64,000 nt of DNA from Tubulanus polymorphus (lineage: Eukaryota > Nemertea > Palaeonemertea > Tubulaniformes > Tubulanidae). A program made the translations under genes and the position numbers. Position 1 is the stretch's first letter. Every line of letters begins with the position of its first letter. Positions 19,550 to 30,464 of the stretch are shown piece by piece. The notes beneath the pieces are model-generated. The model did not search any database. It was not told the DNA's origin and worked only from the letters and a program-made list of their open reading frames with translations. The stretch lies in the NCBI RefSeq assembly GCF_964204645.1, contig NW_027437431.1, positions 124,001-188,000 of the forward strand, read 5' to 3'.

Positions 19550-20246
19550 TTGGCAATGTAAATAAATCTATAAATAGAATTCTATAAATTTCTCAATTCG
19601 TTACTACCAGTGGACCCGCAGACCCGCGGACCCACTGGCTGTTCGTTTTTCATGGTCTACCCCCCCTTATATATATAATAAGGAAAGAGAAGGAGGGTCC
19701 GCGGGTCCGCGGGTCTGCGGTATTCTCTAAACCGAGAATCGAAAAGTTAATGAAACTAGGTCGGAAAGATAACAAATTATTATTCAATATATCCTAAAGC
19801 TTCTACGAGGTTGGTCACGCGCTCGCTACGCTCGCCAGCGTGACACAACCTCGTGGACGCTCCAAAGATAATGAGTATGTGCTTGATAATGAGTGAATTA
19901 ATTGGGAACCCTATAGCGGGTAAAAGGTAAGAAGTAGAAATTATAGGGTTAGGGGTTATCATTATACTCGGATGCCCACAGCCCGTGGTGGTCTGTGACA
20001 GTGGAGGTTAGTTAAAGTTCGAGGCGTGTGACTAGTCGGGGGGAATAACATAGGCGGCTACGCCGCGATAGTTAGTCGGCAAGGTCGGCTGCGCCTCCGG
20101 CGGTACAGATTACATCTGAGTGTATTAGTCTACCAACGGAAGCCCAAACCCTAAATAATATTAGTCGGAAAAATCTGAGTTAGAGGGTCGCAACCGGTTC
20201 AAACAATTTAACATCTCATACAGGTGACTCGTACTTTTAGTATCAA
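19550..20246. promoter_or_regulatory. Noncoding control region, copy 6
   Basis: Same content as 2520-3216; long hairpin at 19805-19854. Confidence 0.65.
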
Positions 20247-21329
20247 ATGCCATCGTTGAAACGGAGGCGAAACGGATTTACATTGCCCGGTTTACCACAT
20301 TGCGGTCCATTCAACGATATATCCAGTTACAAAAGCGAAGGAATAGACGAAGTGTGCCGTATTCACGACAAAGAGTACGGAGAACTGCAAGAGAAATACG
20401 GTAAATGGGCTCCGTACTTCCAGTACAATTCAGCGGATCAGACATTTTTGGACAGTGCTTCGGGTGTGAACGGTGTAGGTGCGAGACTAACGTCGAGTGT
20501 ATTCAGAGCAAAACGGGCGTTATTTCCAACAATGGCGGAAGAACCGGCATTAAAAAGATCAAAGAGAACGGCGGAAACGGGGAGCGAAGAAGGGAACGCC
20601 CAACAAATGATGACTCACATGACGGAAAAGCCGTCACTACACTATAAGAGCGTGTTAATACATAGAGGTTACCTAACGTTTACGAATTGGGATCCGGACC
20701 AGGCGTACGGAGCATTCGGAAGAAAAGCGAAGATTTACTGTTCGGGAATGAGAACGTTTAACTTCGGATTAAAAGAAAGAGAAGGATGGAGAAGATTTCC
20801 AGCCAGCATGGATACCATAGGGATGTGGGATCAATTCAAAGTGACTTCGGGTAAAATAACGTTATACCCCATAGCGAGCGAAAGCGCGGTAAGCTCTGAT
20901 TCGAACGCGTTCCAAGATCCGATAGTATGGTTAAAGACGGCAGCCGATTGGGACTTGAAAGTGAAAGACTCGGCCGCCAATACTCACCAGGGATCGCCGT
21001 ACGCCGATATAAATTTATTAACTCAAAAGCAAAGCTACAGGCAATACGAATTAGGTCGGGGATGCGTTAGCATGGGATTACCCATGTCGACCATAAGAAC
21101 CGAAATACAAGACACGAGTGACCCGACAGACGTTACCAGATCGGTGAATATCGGGGATAACTCGGCGTGGTTAGACGGAGCGTACCGCGATCATTGGCAA
21201 TCAGCCGCGCTCATTATGCAAATGTTAGTGTACAACGATTCGATACACGCGGATTTAAACACGCCCCATACAGAAATTATCGTTCCAGCGGAAGTGGAGT
21301 TTACGATGATTCATAGAAACAGAGTATAA
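20247..21329 (+). CDS. Capsid protein VP, copy 7
   Basis: Identical protein to that at 3217. Confidence 0.9.
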   Translation: MPSLKRRRNGFTLPGLPHCGPFNDISSYKSEGIDEVCRIHDKEYGELQEKYGKWAPYFQYNSADQTFLDSASGVNGVGARLTSSVFRAKRALFPTMAEEPALKRSKRTAETGSEEGNAQQMMTHMTEKPSLHYKSVLIHRGYLTFTNWDPDQAYGAFGRKAKIYCSGMRTFNFGLKEREGWRRFPASMDTIGMWDQFKVTSGKITLYPIASESAVSSDSNAFQDPIVWLKTAADWDLKVKDSAANTHQGSPYADINLLTQKQSYRQYELGRGCVSMGLPMSTIRTEIQDTSDPTDVTRSVNIGDNSAWLDGAYRDHWQSAALIMQMLVYNDSIHADLNTPHTEIIVPAEVEFTMIHRNRV

Positions 21330-21330
21330 T

Positions 21331-21639
21331 ATGATAATAACTTTCCTATTCTTGGCATCCGGTTTCCTACACGAGTACAAGTGGCACGTATATACTAAAC
21401 GTATCATGAGTAGAACGCAACGATTCATGAAAATAAGAGACGAAGTGGCGAACGAGTGGGTCATCAAACACGACGTCAACGAAAATCGGGTACTAAGGGA
21501 ACAACACATTACAGAAGTAGCGAAAAGGATATTCTACTACCGGGAAAAACAATGGGAACTAAGTCGAGAAACTGGTCGTTCACAACCGACAATCGAGCAG
21601 AAGTCTGCCTCGAAAGTCAAATCGGAACGTCAACAGTAA
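21331..21639 (+). CDS. 102-aa protein, copy 7
   Basis: Identical to that at 895. Confidence 0.6.
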   Translation: MIITFLFLASGFLHEYKWHVYTKRIMSRTQRFMKIRDEVANEWVIKHDVNENRVLREQHITEVAKRIFYYREKQWELSRETGRSQPTIEQKSASKVKSERQQ

Positions 21640-22955
21640 CCGTACACATAGGTCCGCAAGAAGATCCGGACGGTTACGCGCACGGAGTAATAATAACGTT
21701 AGCCAAAGGTACGCAACGACCGTTGAAACAGAGCGAAAACGCGATTAGACAACTGTTACACTCGCTAGGCATTAGATTAGTTAACGACTACATCAAACCG
21801 ACGGAAAAATTAGGCGCCTACATTCAATACATGTACAAAGAAGCCGACAAAATACCGGAAGAATTACGAGGTCACTTGGAGGTGAAAAACTCGAAAACGA
21901 ACGACGACTTTTTCGGCCAAAAGATAAACGCGTTATACGCGGAATACCAACAAAGACCGGGACTAGCCGATTGGACGGCGAGAATAGTGAAGGAGTTCGG
22001 TTACAACGTACCCGAACTGAAAGTGAAAAGATCGTTTAAAAATTGGCCGGTAAGGGTAAAAGATATTACGAGAAACGCGGGTGACTTTGCGTTGAAAATG
22101 ACGGACATAACAGAGCCGAAATTGACGCCGGAAATGGGAGTAGAAATTATAACGAAATGCCTGGATAACGTTCAATCGGCGATGTGGGATGGTAAACATA
22201 TAAATAAACGTGACCTGCTGGTAATATTGGTGAACGCGGCGATCGAGGGAGGTACGAGTAAAATCAGAAACGCGCCTCATATAATATTTTACGGAGATGC
22301 CGGGTCTGGTAAATCGATGTTGGCTAAATTATTGTTCCCGGATTCGATTACGAGCCAAATGCCGACGGATTCGGAAGGCGTAGGAGCGTGCGAGATGGGA
22401 GGAGGACAACGTATATTCAAAGTCGACGACGCCAGCGACGCTTTTTGGCACAACTCGGGGTTGTTGTCGATGATACTCGCGATGTACCAGTCCACCTGGG
22501 AGGCAAAAGTACATTCTAGTAAACAAAGTAACCCGCCGTGTATGACGGTAATTACGACGAATTGTAAGAATCCGTTAGAGAAGTTCGCCTCTACAGTAGC
22601 TTTGGAAGCTGTGGAAAGGAGATTCTTGTCGGTGTATTTCAAAGGTAAAGCAGATTTGGGAAACGTAGTTTACGACATTACGCCGGGCGTATGCGAAGAA
22701 ATATTAGAAATAATAGTTAACGAAATTAGACAAGGTAGATATCTGGACAACCAAGTCCACTTGGACGACTGGGAAACGGATGATGACGTGGTGATACCGT
22801 TCGAAAAAGAAAGAAACTTCATCGAAGCGTACCACGTAGGTCACATGTCGGACGCGATGCATCAGAATATGGAGGAAAGGTTAAAACGTAAACGTAAAGA
22901 AGAAGACGATACGAATGAAACTCTTAAGTTCGCTAAACGCGGGGAAATCCTGTAG
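21552..22955 (+). CDS. NS1/Rep-like protein, copy 7
   Basis: Identical protein to that at 1116. Confidence 0.9.
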   Translation: MGTKSRNWSFTTDNRAEVCLESQIGTSTVTVHIGPQEDPDGYAHGVIITLAKGTQRPLKQSENAIRQLLHSLGIRLVNDYIKPTEKLGAYIQYMYKEADKIPEELRGHLEVKNSKTNDDFFGQKINALYAEYQQRPGLADWTARIVKEFGYNVPELKVKRSFKNWPVRVKDITRNAGDFALKMTDITEPKLTPEMGVEIITKCLDNVQSAMWDGKHINKRDLLVILVNAAIEGGTSKIRNAPHIIFYGDAGSGKSMLAKLLFPDSITSQMPTDSEGVGACEMGGGQRIFKVDDASDAFWHNSGLLSMILAMYQSTWEAKVHSSKQSNPPCMTVITTNCKNPLEKFASTVALEAVERRFLSVYFKGKADLGNVVYDITPGVCEEILEIIVNEIRQGRYLDNQVHLDDWETDDDVVIPFEKERNFIEAYHVGHMSDAMHQNMEERLKRKRKEEDDTNETLKFAKRGEIL

Positions 22956-23652
22956 TTGGCAATGTAAATAAATCTATAAATAGAATTCTATAAATTTCTC
23001 AATTCGTTACTACCAGTGGACCCGCAGACCCGCGGACCCACTGGCTGTTCGTTTTTCATGGTCTACCCCCCCTTATATATATAATAAGGAAAGAGAAGGA
23101 GGGTCCGCGGGTCCGCGGGTCTGCGGTATTCTCTAAACCGAGAATCGAAAAGTTAATGAAACTAGGTCGGAAAGATAACAAATTATTATTCAATATATCC
23201 TAAAGCTTCTACGAGGTTGGTCACGCGCTCGCTACGCTCGCCAGCGTGACACAACCTCGTGGACGCTCCAAAGATAATGAGTATGTGCTTGATAATGAGT
23301 GAATTAATTGGGAACCCTATAGCGGGTAAAAGGTAAGAAGTAGAAATTATAGGGTTAGGGGTTATCATTATACTCGGATGCCCACAGCCCGTGGTGGTCT
23401 GTGACAGTGGAGGTTAGTTAAAGTTCGAGGCGTGTGACTAGTCGGGGGGAATAACATAGGCGGCTACGCCGCGATAGTTAGTCGGCAAGGTCGGCTGCGC
23501 CTCCGGCGGTACAGATTACATCTGAGTGTATTAGTCTACCAACGGAAGCCCAAACCCTAAATAATATTAGTCGGAAAAATCTGAGTTAGAGGGTCGCAAC
23601 CGGTTCAAACAATTTAACATCTCATACAGGTGACTCGTACTTTTAGTATCAA
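22956..23652. promoter_or_regulatory. Noncoding control region, copy 7
   Basis: Same content as 2520-3216; long hairpin at 23211-23260. Confidence 0.65.
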
Positions 23653-24735
23653 ATGCCATCGTTGAAACGGAGGCGAAACGGATTTACATTGCCCGGTTTA
23701 CCACATTGCGGTCCATTCAACGATATATCCAGTTACAAAAGCGAAGGAATAGACGAAGTGTGCCGTATTCACGACAAAGAGTACGGAGAACTGCAAGAGA
23801 AATACGGTAAATGGGCTCCGTACTTCCAGTACAATTCAGCGGATCAGACATTTTTGGACAGTGCTTCGGGTGTGAACGGTGTAGGTGCGAGACTAACGTC
23901 GAGTGTATTCAGAGCAAAACGGGCGTTATTTCCAACAATGGCGGAAGAACCGGCATTAAAAAGATCAAAGAGAACGGCGGAAACGGGGAGCGAAGAAGGG
24001 AACGCCCAACAAATGATGACTCACATGACGGAAAAGCCGTCACTACACTATAAGAGCGTGTTAATACATAGAGGTTACCTAACGTTTACGAATTGGGATC
24101 CGGACCAGGCGTACGGAGCATTCGGAAGAAAAGCGAAGATTTACTGTTCGGGAATGAGAACGTTTAACTTCGGATTAAAAGAAAGAGAAGGATGGAGAAG
24201 ATTTCCAGCCAGCATGGATACCATAGGGATGTGGGATCAATTCAAAGTGACTTCGGGTAAAATAACGTTATACCCCATAGCGAGCGAAAGCGCGGTAAGC
24301 TCTGATTCGAACGCGTTCCAAGATCCGATAGTATGGTTAAAGACGGCAGCCGATTGGGACTTGAAAGTGAAAGACTCGGCCGCCAATACTCACCAGGGAT
24401 CGCCGTACGCCGATATAAATTTATTAACTCAAAAGCAAAGCTACAGGCAATACGAATTAGGTCGGGGATGCGTTAGCATGGGATTACCCATGTCGACCAT
24501 AAGAACCGAAATACAAGACACGAGTGACCCGACAGACGTTACCAGATCGGTGAATATCGGGGATAACTCGGCGTGGTTAGACGGAGCGTACCGCGATCAT
24601 TGGCAATCAGCCGCGCTCATTATGCAAATGTTAGTGTACAACGATTCGATACACGCGGATTTAAACACGCCCCATACAGAAATTATCGTTCCAGCGGAAG
24701 TGGAGTTTACGATGATTCATAGAAACAGAGTATAA
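23653..24735 (+). CDS. Capsid protein VP, copy 8
   Basis: Identical protein to that at 3217. Confidence 0.9.
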   Translation: MPSLKRRRNGFTLPGLPHCGPFNDISSYKSEGIDEVCRIHDKEYGELQEKYGKWAPYFQYNSADQTFLDSASGVNGVGARLTSSVFRAKRALFPTMAEEPALKRSKRTAETGSEEGNAQQMMTHMTEKPSLHYKSVLIHRGYLTFTNWDPDQAYGAFGRKAKIYCSGMRTFNFGLKEREGWRRFPASMDTIGMWDQFKVTSGKITLYPIASESAVSSDSNAFQDPIVWLKTAADWDLKVKDSAANTHQGSPYADINLLTQKQSYRQYELGRGCVSMGLPMSTIRTEIQDTSDPTDVTRSVNIGDNSAWLDGAYRDHWQSAALIMQMLVYNDSIHADLNTPHTEIIVPAEVEFTMIHRNRV

Positions 24736-24736
24736 T

Positions 24737-25045
24737 ATGATAATAACTTTCCTATTCTTGGCATCCGGTTTCCTACACGAGTACAAGTGGCACGTATATA
24801 CTAAACGTATCATGAGTAGAACGCAACGATTCATGAAAATAAGAGACGAAGTGGCGAACGAGTGGGTCATCAAACACGACGTCAACGAAAATCGGGTACT
24901 AAGGGAACAACACATTACAGAAGTAGCGAAAAGGATATTCTACTACCGGGAAAAACAATGGGAACTAAGTCGAGAAACTGGTCGTTCACAACCGACAATC
25001 GAGCAGAAGTCTGCCTCGAAAGTCAAATCGGAACGTCAACAGTAA
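24737..25045 (+). CDS. 102-aa protein, copy 8
   Basis: Identical to that at 895. Confidence 0.6.
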   Translation: MIITFLFLASGFLHEYKWHVYTKRIMSRTQRFMKIRDEVANEWVIKHDVNENRVLREQHITEVAKRIFYYREKQWELSRETGRSQPTIEQKSASKVKSERQQ

Positions 25046-26361
25046 CCGTACACATAGGTCCGCAAGAAGATCCGGACGGTTACGCGCACGGAGTAATAAT
25101 AACGTTAGCCAAAGGTACGCAACGACCGTTGAAACAGAGCGAAAACGCGATTAGACAACTGTTACACTCGCTAGGCATTAGATTAGTTAACGACTACATC
25201 AAACCGACGGAAAAATTAGGCGCCTACATTCAATACATGTACAAAGAAGCCGACAAAATACCGGAAGAATTACGAGGTCACTTGGAGGTGAAAAACTCGA
25301 AAACGAACGACGACTTTTTCGGCCAAAAGATAAACGCGTTATACGCGGAATACCAACAAAGACCGGGACTAGCCGATTGGACGGCGAGAATAGTGAAGGA
25401 GTTCGGTTACAACGTACCCGAACTGAAAGTGAAAAGATCGTTTAAAAATTGGCCGGTAAGGGTAAAAGATATTACGAGAAACGCGGGTGACTTTGCGTTG
25501 AAAATGACGGACATAACAGAGCCGAAATTGACGCCGGAAATGGGAGTAGAAATTATAACGAAATGCCTGGATAACGTTCAATCGGCGATGTGGGATGGTA
25601 AACATATAAATAAACGTGACCTGCTGGTAATATTGGTGAACGCGGCGATCGAGGGAGGTACGAGTAAAATCAGAAACGCGCCTCATATAATATTTTACGG
25701 AGATGCCGGGTCTGGTAAATCGATGTTGGCTAAATTATTGTTCCCGGATTCGATTACGAGCCAAATGCCGACGGATTCGGAAGGCGTAGGAGCGTGCGAG
25801 ATGGGAGGAGGACAACGTATATTCAAAGTCGACGACGCCAGCGACGCTTTTTGGCACAACTCGGGGTTGTTGTCGATGATACTCGCGATGTACCAGTCCA
25901 CCTGGGAGGCAAAAGTACATTCTAGTAAACAAAGTAACCCGCCGTGTATGACGGTAATTACGACGAATTGTAAGAATCCGTTAGAGAAGTTCGCCTCTAC
26001 AGTAGCTTTGGAAGCTGTGGAAAGGAGATTCTTGTCGGTGTATTTCAAAGGTAAAGCAGATTTGGGAAACGTAGTTTACGACATTACGCCGGGCGTATGC
26101 GAAGAAATATTAGAAATAATAGTTAACGAAATTAGACAAGGTAGATATCTGGACAACCAAGTCCACTTGGACGACTGGGAAACGGATGATGACGTGGTGA
26201 TACCGTTCGAAAAAGAAAGAAACTTCATCGAAGCGTACCACGTAGGTCACATGTCGGACGCGATGCATCAGAATATGGAGGAAAGGTTAAAACGTAAACG
26301 TAAAGAAGAAGACGATACGAATGAAACTCTTAAGTTCGCTAAACGCGGGGAAATCCTGTAG
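24958..26361 (+). CDS. NS1/Rep-like protein, copy 8
   Basis: Identical protein to that at 1116. Confidence 0.9.
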   Translation: MGTKSRNWSFTTDNRAEVCLESQIGTSTVTVHIGPQEDPDGYAHGVIITLAKGTQRPLKQSENAIRQLLHSLGIRLVNDYIKPTEKLGAYIQYMYKEADKIPEELRGHLEVKNSKTNDDFFGQKINALYAEYQQRPGLADWTARIVKEFGYNVPELKVKRSFKNWPVRVKDITRNAGDFALKMTDITEPKLTPEMGVEIITKCLDNVQSAMWDGKHINKRDLLVILVNAAIEGGTSKIRNAPHIIFYGDAGSGKSMLAKLLFPDSITSQMPTDSEGVGACEMGGGQRIFKVDDASDAFWHNSGLLSMILAMYQSTWEAKVHSSKQSNPPCMTVITTNCKNPLEKFASTVALEAVERRFLSVYFKGKADLGNVVYDITPGVCEEILEIIVNEIRQGRYLDNQVHLDDWETDDDVVIPFEKERNFIEAYHVGHMSDAMHQNMEERLKRKRKEEDDTNETLKFAKRGEIL

Positions 26362-27058
26362 TTGGCAATGTAAATAAATCTATAAATAGAATTCTATAAA
26401 TTTCTCAATTCGTTACTACCAGTGGACCCGCAGACCCGCGGACCCACTGGCTGTTCGTTTTTCATGGTCTACCCCCCCTTATATATATAATAAGGAAAGA
26501 GAAGGAGGGTCCGCGGGTCCGCGGGTCTGCGGTATTCTCTAAACCGAGAATCGAAAAGTTAATGAAACTAGGTCGGAAAGATAACAAATTATTATTCAAT
26601 ATATCCTAAAGCTTCTACGAGGTTGGTCACGCGCTCGCTACGCTCGCCAGCGTGACACAACCTCGTGGACGCTCCAAAGATAATGAGTATGTGCTTGATA
26701 ATGAGTGAATTAATTGGGAACCCTATAGCGGGTAAAAGGTAAGAAGTAGAAATTATAGGGTTAGGGGTTATCATTATACTCGGATGCCCACAGCCCGTGG
26801 TGGTCTGTGACAGTGGAGGTTAGTTAAAGTTCGAGGCGTGTGACTAGTCGGGGGGAATAACATAGGCGGCTACGCCGCGATAGTTAGTCGGCAAGGTCGG
26901 CTGCGCCTCCGGCGGTACAGATTACATCTGAGTGTATTAGTCTACCAACGGAAGCCCAAACCCTAAATAATATTAGTCGGAAAAATCTGAGTTAGAGGGT
27001 CGCAACCGGTTCAAACAATTTAACATCTCATACAGGTGACTCGTACTTTTAGTATCAA
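26362..27058. promoter_or_regulatory. Noncoding control region, copy 8
   Basis: Same content as 2520-3216; long hairpin at 26617-26666. Confidence 0.65.
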
Positions 27059-28141
27059 ATGCCATCGTTGACACGGAGGCGAAACGGATTTACATTGCCC
27101 GGTTTACCACATTGCGGTCCATTCAACGATATATCCAGTTACAAAAGCGAAGGAATAGACGAAGTGTGCCGTATTCACGACAAAGAGTACGGAGAACTGC
27201 AAGAGAAATACGGTAAATGGGCTCCGTACTTCCAGTACAATTCAGCGGATCAGACATTTTTGGACAGTGCTTCGGGTGTGAACGGTGTAGGTGCGAGACT
27301 AACGTCGAGTGTATTCAGAGCAAAACGGGCGTTATTTCCAACAATGGCGGAAGAACCGGCATTAAAAAGATCAAAGAGAACGGCGGAAACGGGGAGCGAA
27401 GAAGGGAACGCCCAACAAATGATGACTCACATGACGGAAAAGCCGTCACTACACTATAAGAGCGTGTTAATACATAGAGGTTACCTAACGTTTACGAATT
27501 GGGATCCGGACCAGGCGTACGGAGCATTCGGAAGAAAAGCGAAGATTTACTGTTCGGGAATGAGAACGTTTAACTTCGGATTAAAAGAAAGAGAAGGATG
27601 GAGAAGATTTCCAGCCAGCATGGATACCATAGGGATGTGGGATCAATTCAAAGTGACTTCGGGTAAAATAACGTTATACCCCATAGCGAGCGAAAGCGCG
27701 GTAAGCTCTGATTCGAACGCGTTCCAAGATCCGATAGTATGGTTAAAGACGGCAGCCGATTGGGACTTGAAAGTGAAAGACTCGGCCGCCAATACTCACC
27801 AGGGATCGCCGTACGCCGATATAAATTTATTAACTCAAAAGCAAAGCTACAGGCAATACGAATTAGGTCGGGGATGCGTTAGCATGGGATTACCCATGTC
27901 GACCATAAGAACCGAAATACAAGACACGAGTGACCCGACAGACGTTACCAGATCGGTGAATATCGGGGATAACTCGGCGTGGTTAGACGGAGCGTACCGC
28001 GATCATTGGCAATCAGCCGCGCTCATTATGCAAATGTTAGTGTACAACGATTCGATACACGCGGATTTAAACACGCCCCATACAGAAATTATCGTTCCAG
28101 CGGAAGTGGAGTTTACGATGATTCATAGAAACAGAGTATAA
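27059..28141 (+). CDS. Capsid protein VP, copy 9 (K5T variant)
   Basis: As at 3217, except that 27072 is C instead of A, changing Lys5 to Thr. This removes one basic residue of the N-terminal KRRR cluster. The same variant is in the next copy. Confidence 0.9.
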   Translation: MPSLTRRRNGFTLPGLPHCGPFNDISSYKSEGIDEVCRIHDKEYGELQEKYGKWAPYFQYNSADQTFLDSASGVNGVGARLTSSVFRAKRALFPTMAEEPALKRSKRTAETGSEEGNAQQMMTHMTEKPSLHYKSVLIHRGYLTFTNWDPDQAYGAFGRKAKIYCSGMRTFNFGLKEREGWRRFPASMDTIGMWDQFKVTSGKITLYPIASESAVSSDSNAFQDPIVWLKTAADWDLKVKDSAANTHQGSPYADINLLTQKQSYRQYELGRGCVSMGLPMSTIRTEIQDTSDPTDVTRSVNIGDNSAWLDGAYRDHWQSAALIMQMLVYNDSIHADLNTPHTEIIVPAEVEFTMIHRNRV

Positions 28142-28142
28142 T

Positions 28143-28451
28143 ATGATAATAACTTTCCTATTCTTGGCATCCGGTTTCCTACACGAGTACAAGTGGCACG
28201 TATATACTAAACGTATCATGAGTAGAACGCAACGATTCATGAAAATAAGAGACGAAGTGGCGAACGAGTGGGTCATCAAACACGACGTCAACGAAAATCG
28301 GGTACTAAGGGAACAACACATTACAGAAGTAGCGAAAAGGATATTCTACTACCGGGAAAAACAATGGGAACTAAGTCGAGAAACTGGTCGTTCACAACCG
28401 ACAATCGAGCAGAAGTCTGCCTCGAAAGTCAAATCGGAACGTCAACAGTAA
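28143..28451 (+). CDS. 102-aa protein, copy 9
   Basis: Identical to that at 895. Confidence 0.6.
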   Translation: MIITFLFLASGFLHEYKWHVYTKRIMSRTQRFMKIRDEVANEWVIKHDVNENRVLREQHITEVAKRIFYYREKQWELSRETGRSQPTIEQKSASKVKSERQQ

Positions 28452-29767
28452 CCGTACACATAGGTCCGCAAGAAGATCCGGACGGTTACGCGCACGGAGT
28501 AATAATAACGTTAGCCAAAGGTACGCAACGACCGTTGAAACAGAGCGAAAACGCGATTAGACAACTGTTACACTCGCTAGGCATTAGATTAGTTAACGAC
28601 TACATCAAACCGACGGAAAAATTAGGCGCCTACATTCAATACATGTACAAAGAAGCCGACAAAATACCGGAAGAATTACGAGGTCACTTGGAGGTGAAAA
28701 ACTCGAAAACGAACGACGACTTTTTCGGCCAAAAGATAAACGCGTTATACGCGGAATACCAACAAAGACCGGGACTAGCCGATTGGACGGCGAGAATAGT
28801 GAAGGAGTTCGGTTACAACGTACCCGAACTGAAAGTGAAAAGATCGTTTAAAAATTGGCCGGTAAGGGTAAAAGATATTACGAGAAACGCGGGTGACTTT
28901 GCGTTGAAAATGACGGACATAACAGAGCCGAAATTGACGCCGGAAATGGGAGTAGAAATTATAACGAAATGCCTGGATAACGTTCAATCGGCGATGTGGG
29001 ATGGTAAACATATAAATAAACGTGACCTGCTGGTAATATTGGTGAACGCGGCGATCGAGGGAGGTACGAGTAAAATCAGAAACGCGCCTCATATAATATT
29101 TTACGGAGATGCCGGGTCTGGTAAATCGATGTTGGCTAAATTATTGTTCCCGGATTCGATTACGAGCCAAATGCCGACGGATTCGGAAGGCGTAGGAGCG
29201 TGCGAGATGGGAGGAGGACAACGTATATTCAAAGTCGACGACGCCAGCGACGCTTTTTGGCACAACTCGGGGTTGTTGTCGATGATACTCGCGATGTACC
29301 AGTCCACCTGGGAGGCAAAAGTACATTCTAGTAAACAAAGTAACCCGCCGTGTATGACGGTAATTACGACGAATTGTAAGAATCCGTTAGAGAAGTTCGC
29401 CTCTACAGTAGCTTTGGAAGCTGTGGAAAGGAGATTCTTGTCGGTGTATTTCAAAGGTAAAGCAGATTTGGGAAACGTAGTTTACGACATTACGCCGGGC
29501 GTATGCGAAGAAATATTAGAAATAATAGTTAACGAAATTAGACAAGGTAGATATCTGGACAACCAAGTCCACTTGGACGACTGGGAAACGGATGATGACG
29601 TGGTGATACCGTTCGAAAAAGAAAGAAACTTCATCGAAGCGTACCACGTAGGTCACATGTCGGACGCGATGCATCAGAATATGGAGGAAAGGTTAAAACG
29701 TAAACGTAAAGAAGAAGACGATACGAATGAAACTCTTAAGTTCGCTAAACGCGGGGAAATCCTGTAG
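28364..29767 (+). CDS. NS1/Rep-like protein, copy 9
   Basis: Identical protein to that at 1116. Confidence 0.9.
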   Translation: MGTKSRNWSFTTDNRAEVCLESQIGTSTVTVHIGPQEDPDGYAHGVIITLAKGTQRPLKQSENAIRQLLHSLGIRLVNDYIKPTEKLGAYIQYMYKEADKIPEELRGHLEVKNSKTNDDFFGQKINALYAEYQQRPGLADWTARIVKEFGYNVPELKVKRSFKNWPVRVKDITRNAGDFALKMTDITEPKLTPEMGVEIITKCLDNVQSAMWDGKHINKRDLLVILVNAAIEGGTSKIRNAPHIIFYGDAGSGKSMLAKLLFPDSITSQMPTDSEGVGACEMGGGQRIFKVDDASDAFWHNSGLLSMILAMYQSTWEAKVHSSKQSNPPCMTVITTNCKNPLEKFASTVALEAVERRFLSVYFKGKADLGNVVYDITPGVCEEILEIIVNEIRQGRYLDNQVHLDDWETDDDVVIPFEKERNFIEAYHVGHMSDAMHQNMEERLKRKRKEEDDTNETLKFAKRGEIL

Positions 29768-30464
29768 TTGGCAATGTAAATAAATCTATAAATAGAATTC
29801 TATAAATTTCTCAATTCGTTACTACCAGTGGACCCGCAGACCCGCGGACCCACTGGCTGTTCGTTTTTCATGGTCTACCCCCCCTTATATATATAATAAG
29901 GAAAGAGAAGGAGGGTCCGCGGGTCCGCGGGTCTGCGGTATTCTCTAAACCGAGAATCGAAAAGTTAATGAAACTAGGTCGGAAAGATAACAAATTATTA
30001 TTCAATATATCCTAAAGCTTCTACGAGGTTGGTCACGCGCTCGCTACGCTCGCCAGCGTGACACAACCTCGTGGACGCTCCAAAGATAATGAGTATGTGC
30101 TTGATAATGAGTGAATTAATTGGGAACCCTATAGCGGGTAAAAGGTAAGAAGTAGAAATTATAGGGTTAGGGGTTATCATTATACTCGGATGCCCACAGC
30201 CCGTGGTGGTCTGTGACAGTGGAGGTTAGTTAAAGTTCGAGGCGTGTGACTAGTCGGGGGGAATAACATAGGCGGCTACGCCGCGATAGTTAGTCGGCAA
30301 GGTCGGCTGCGCCTCCGGCGGTACAGATTACATCTGAGTGTATTAGTCTACCAACGGAAGCCCAAACCCTAAATAATATTAGTCGGAAAAATCTGAGTTA
30401 GAGGGTCGCAACCGGTTCAAACAATTTAACATCTCATACAGGTGACTCGTACTTTTAGTATCAA
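29768..30464. promoter_or_regulatory. Noncoding control region, copy 9
   Basis: Same content as 2520-3216; long hairpin at 30023-30072. Confidence 0.65.
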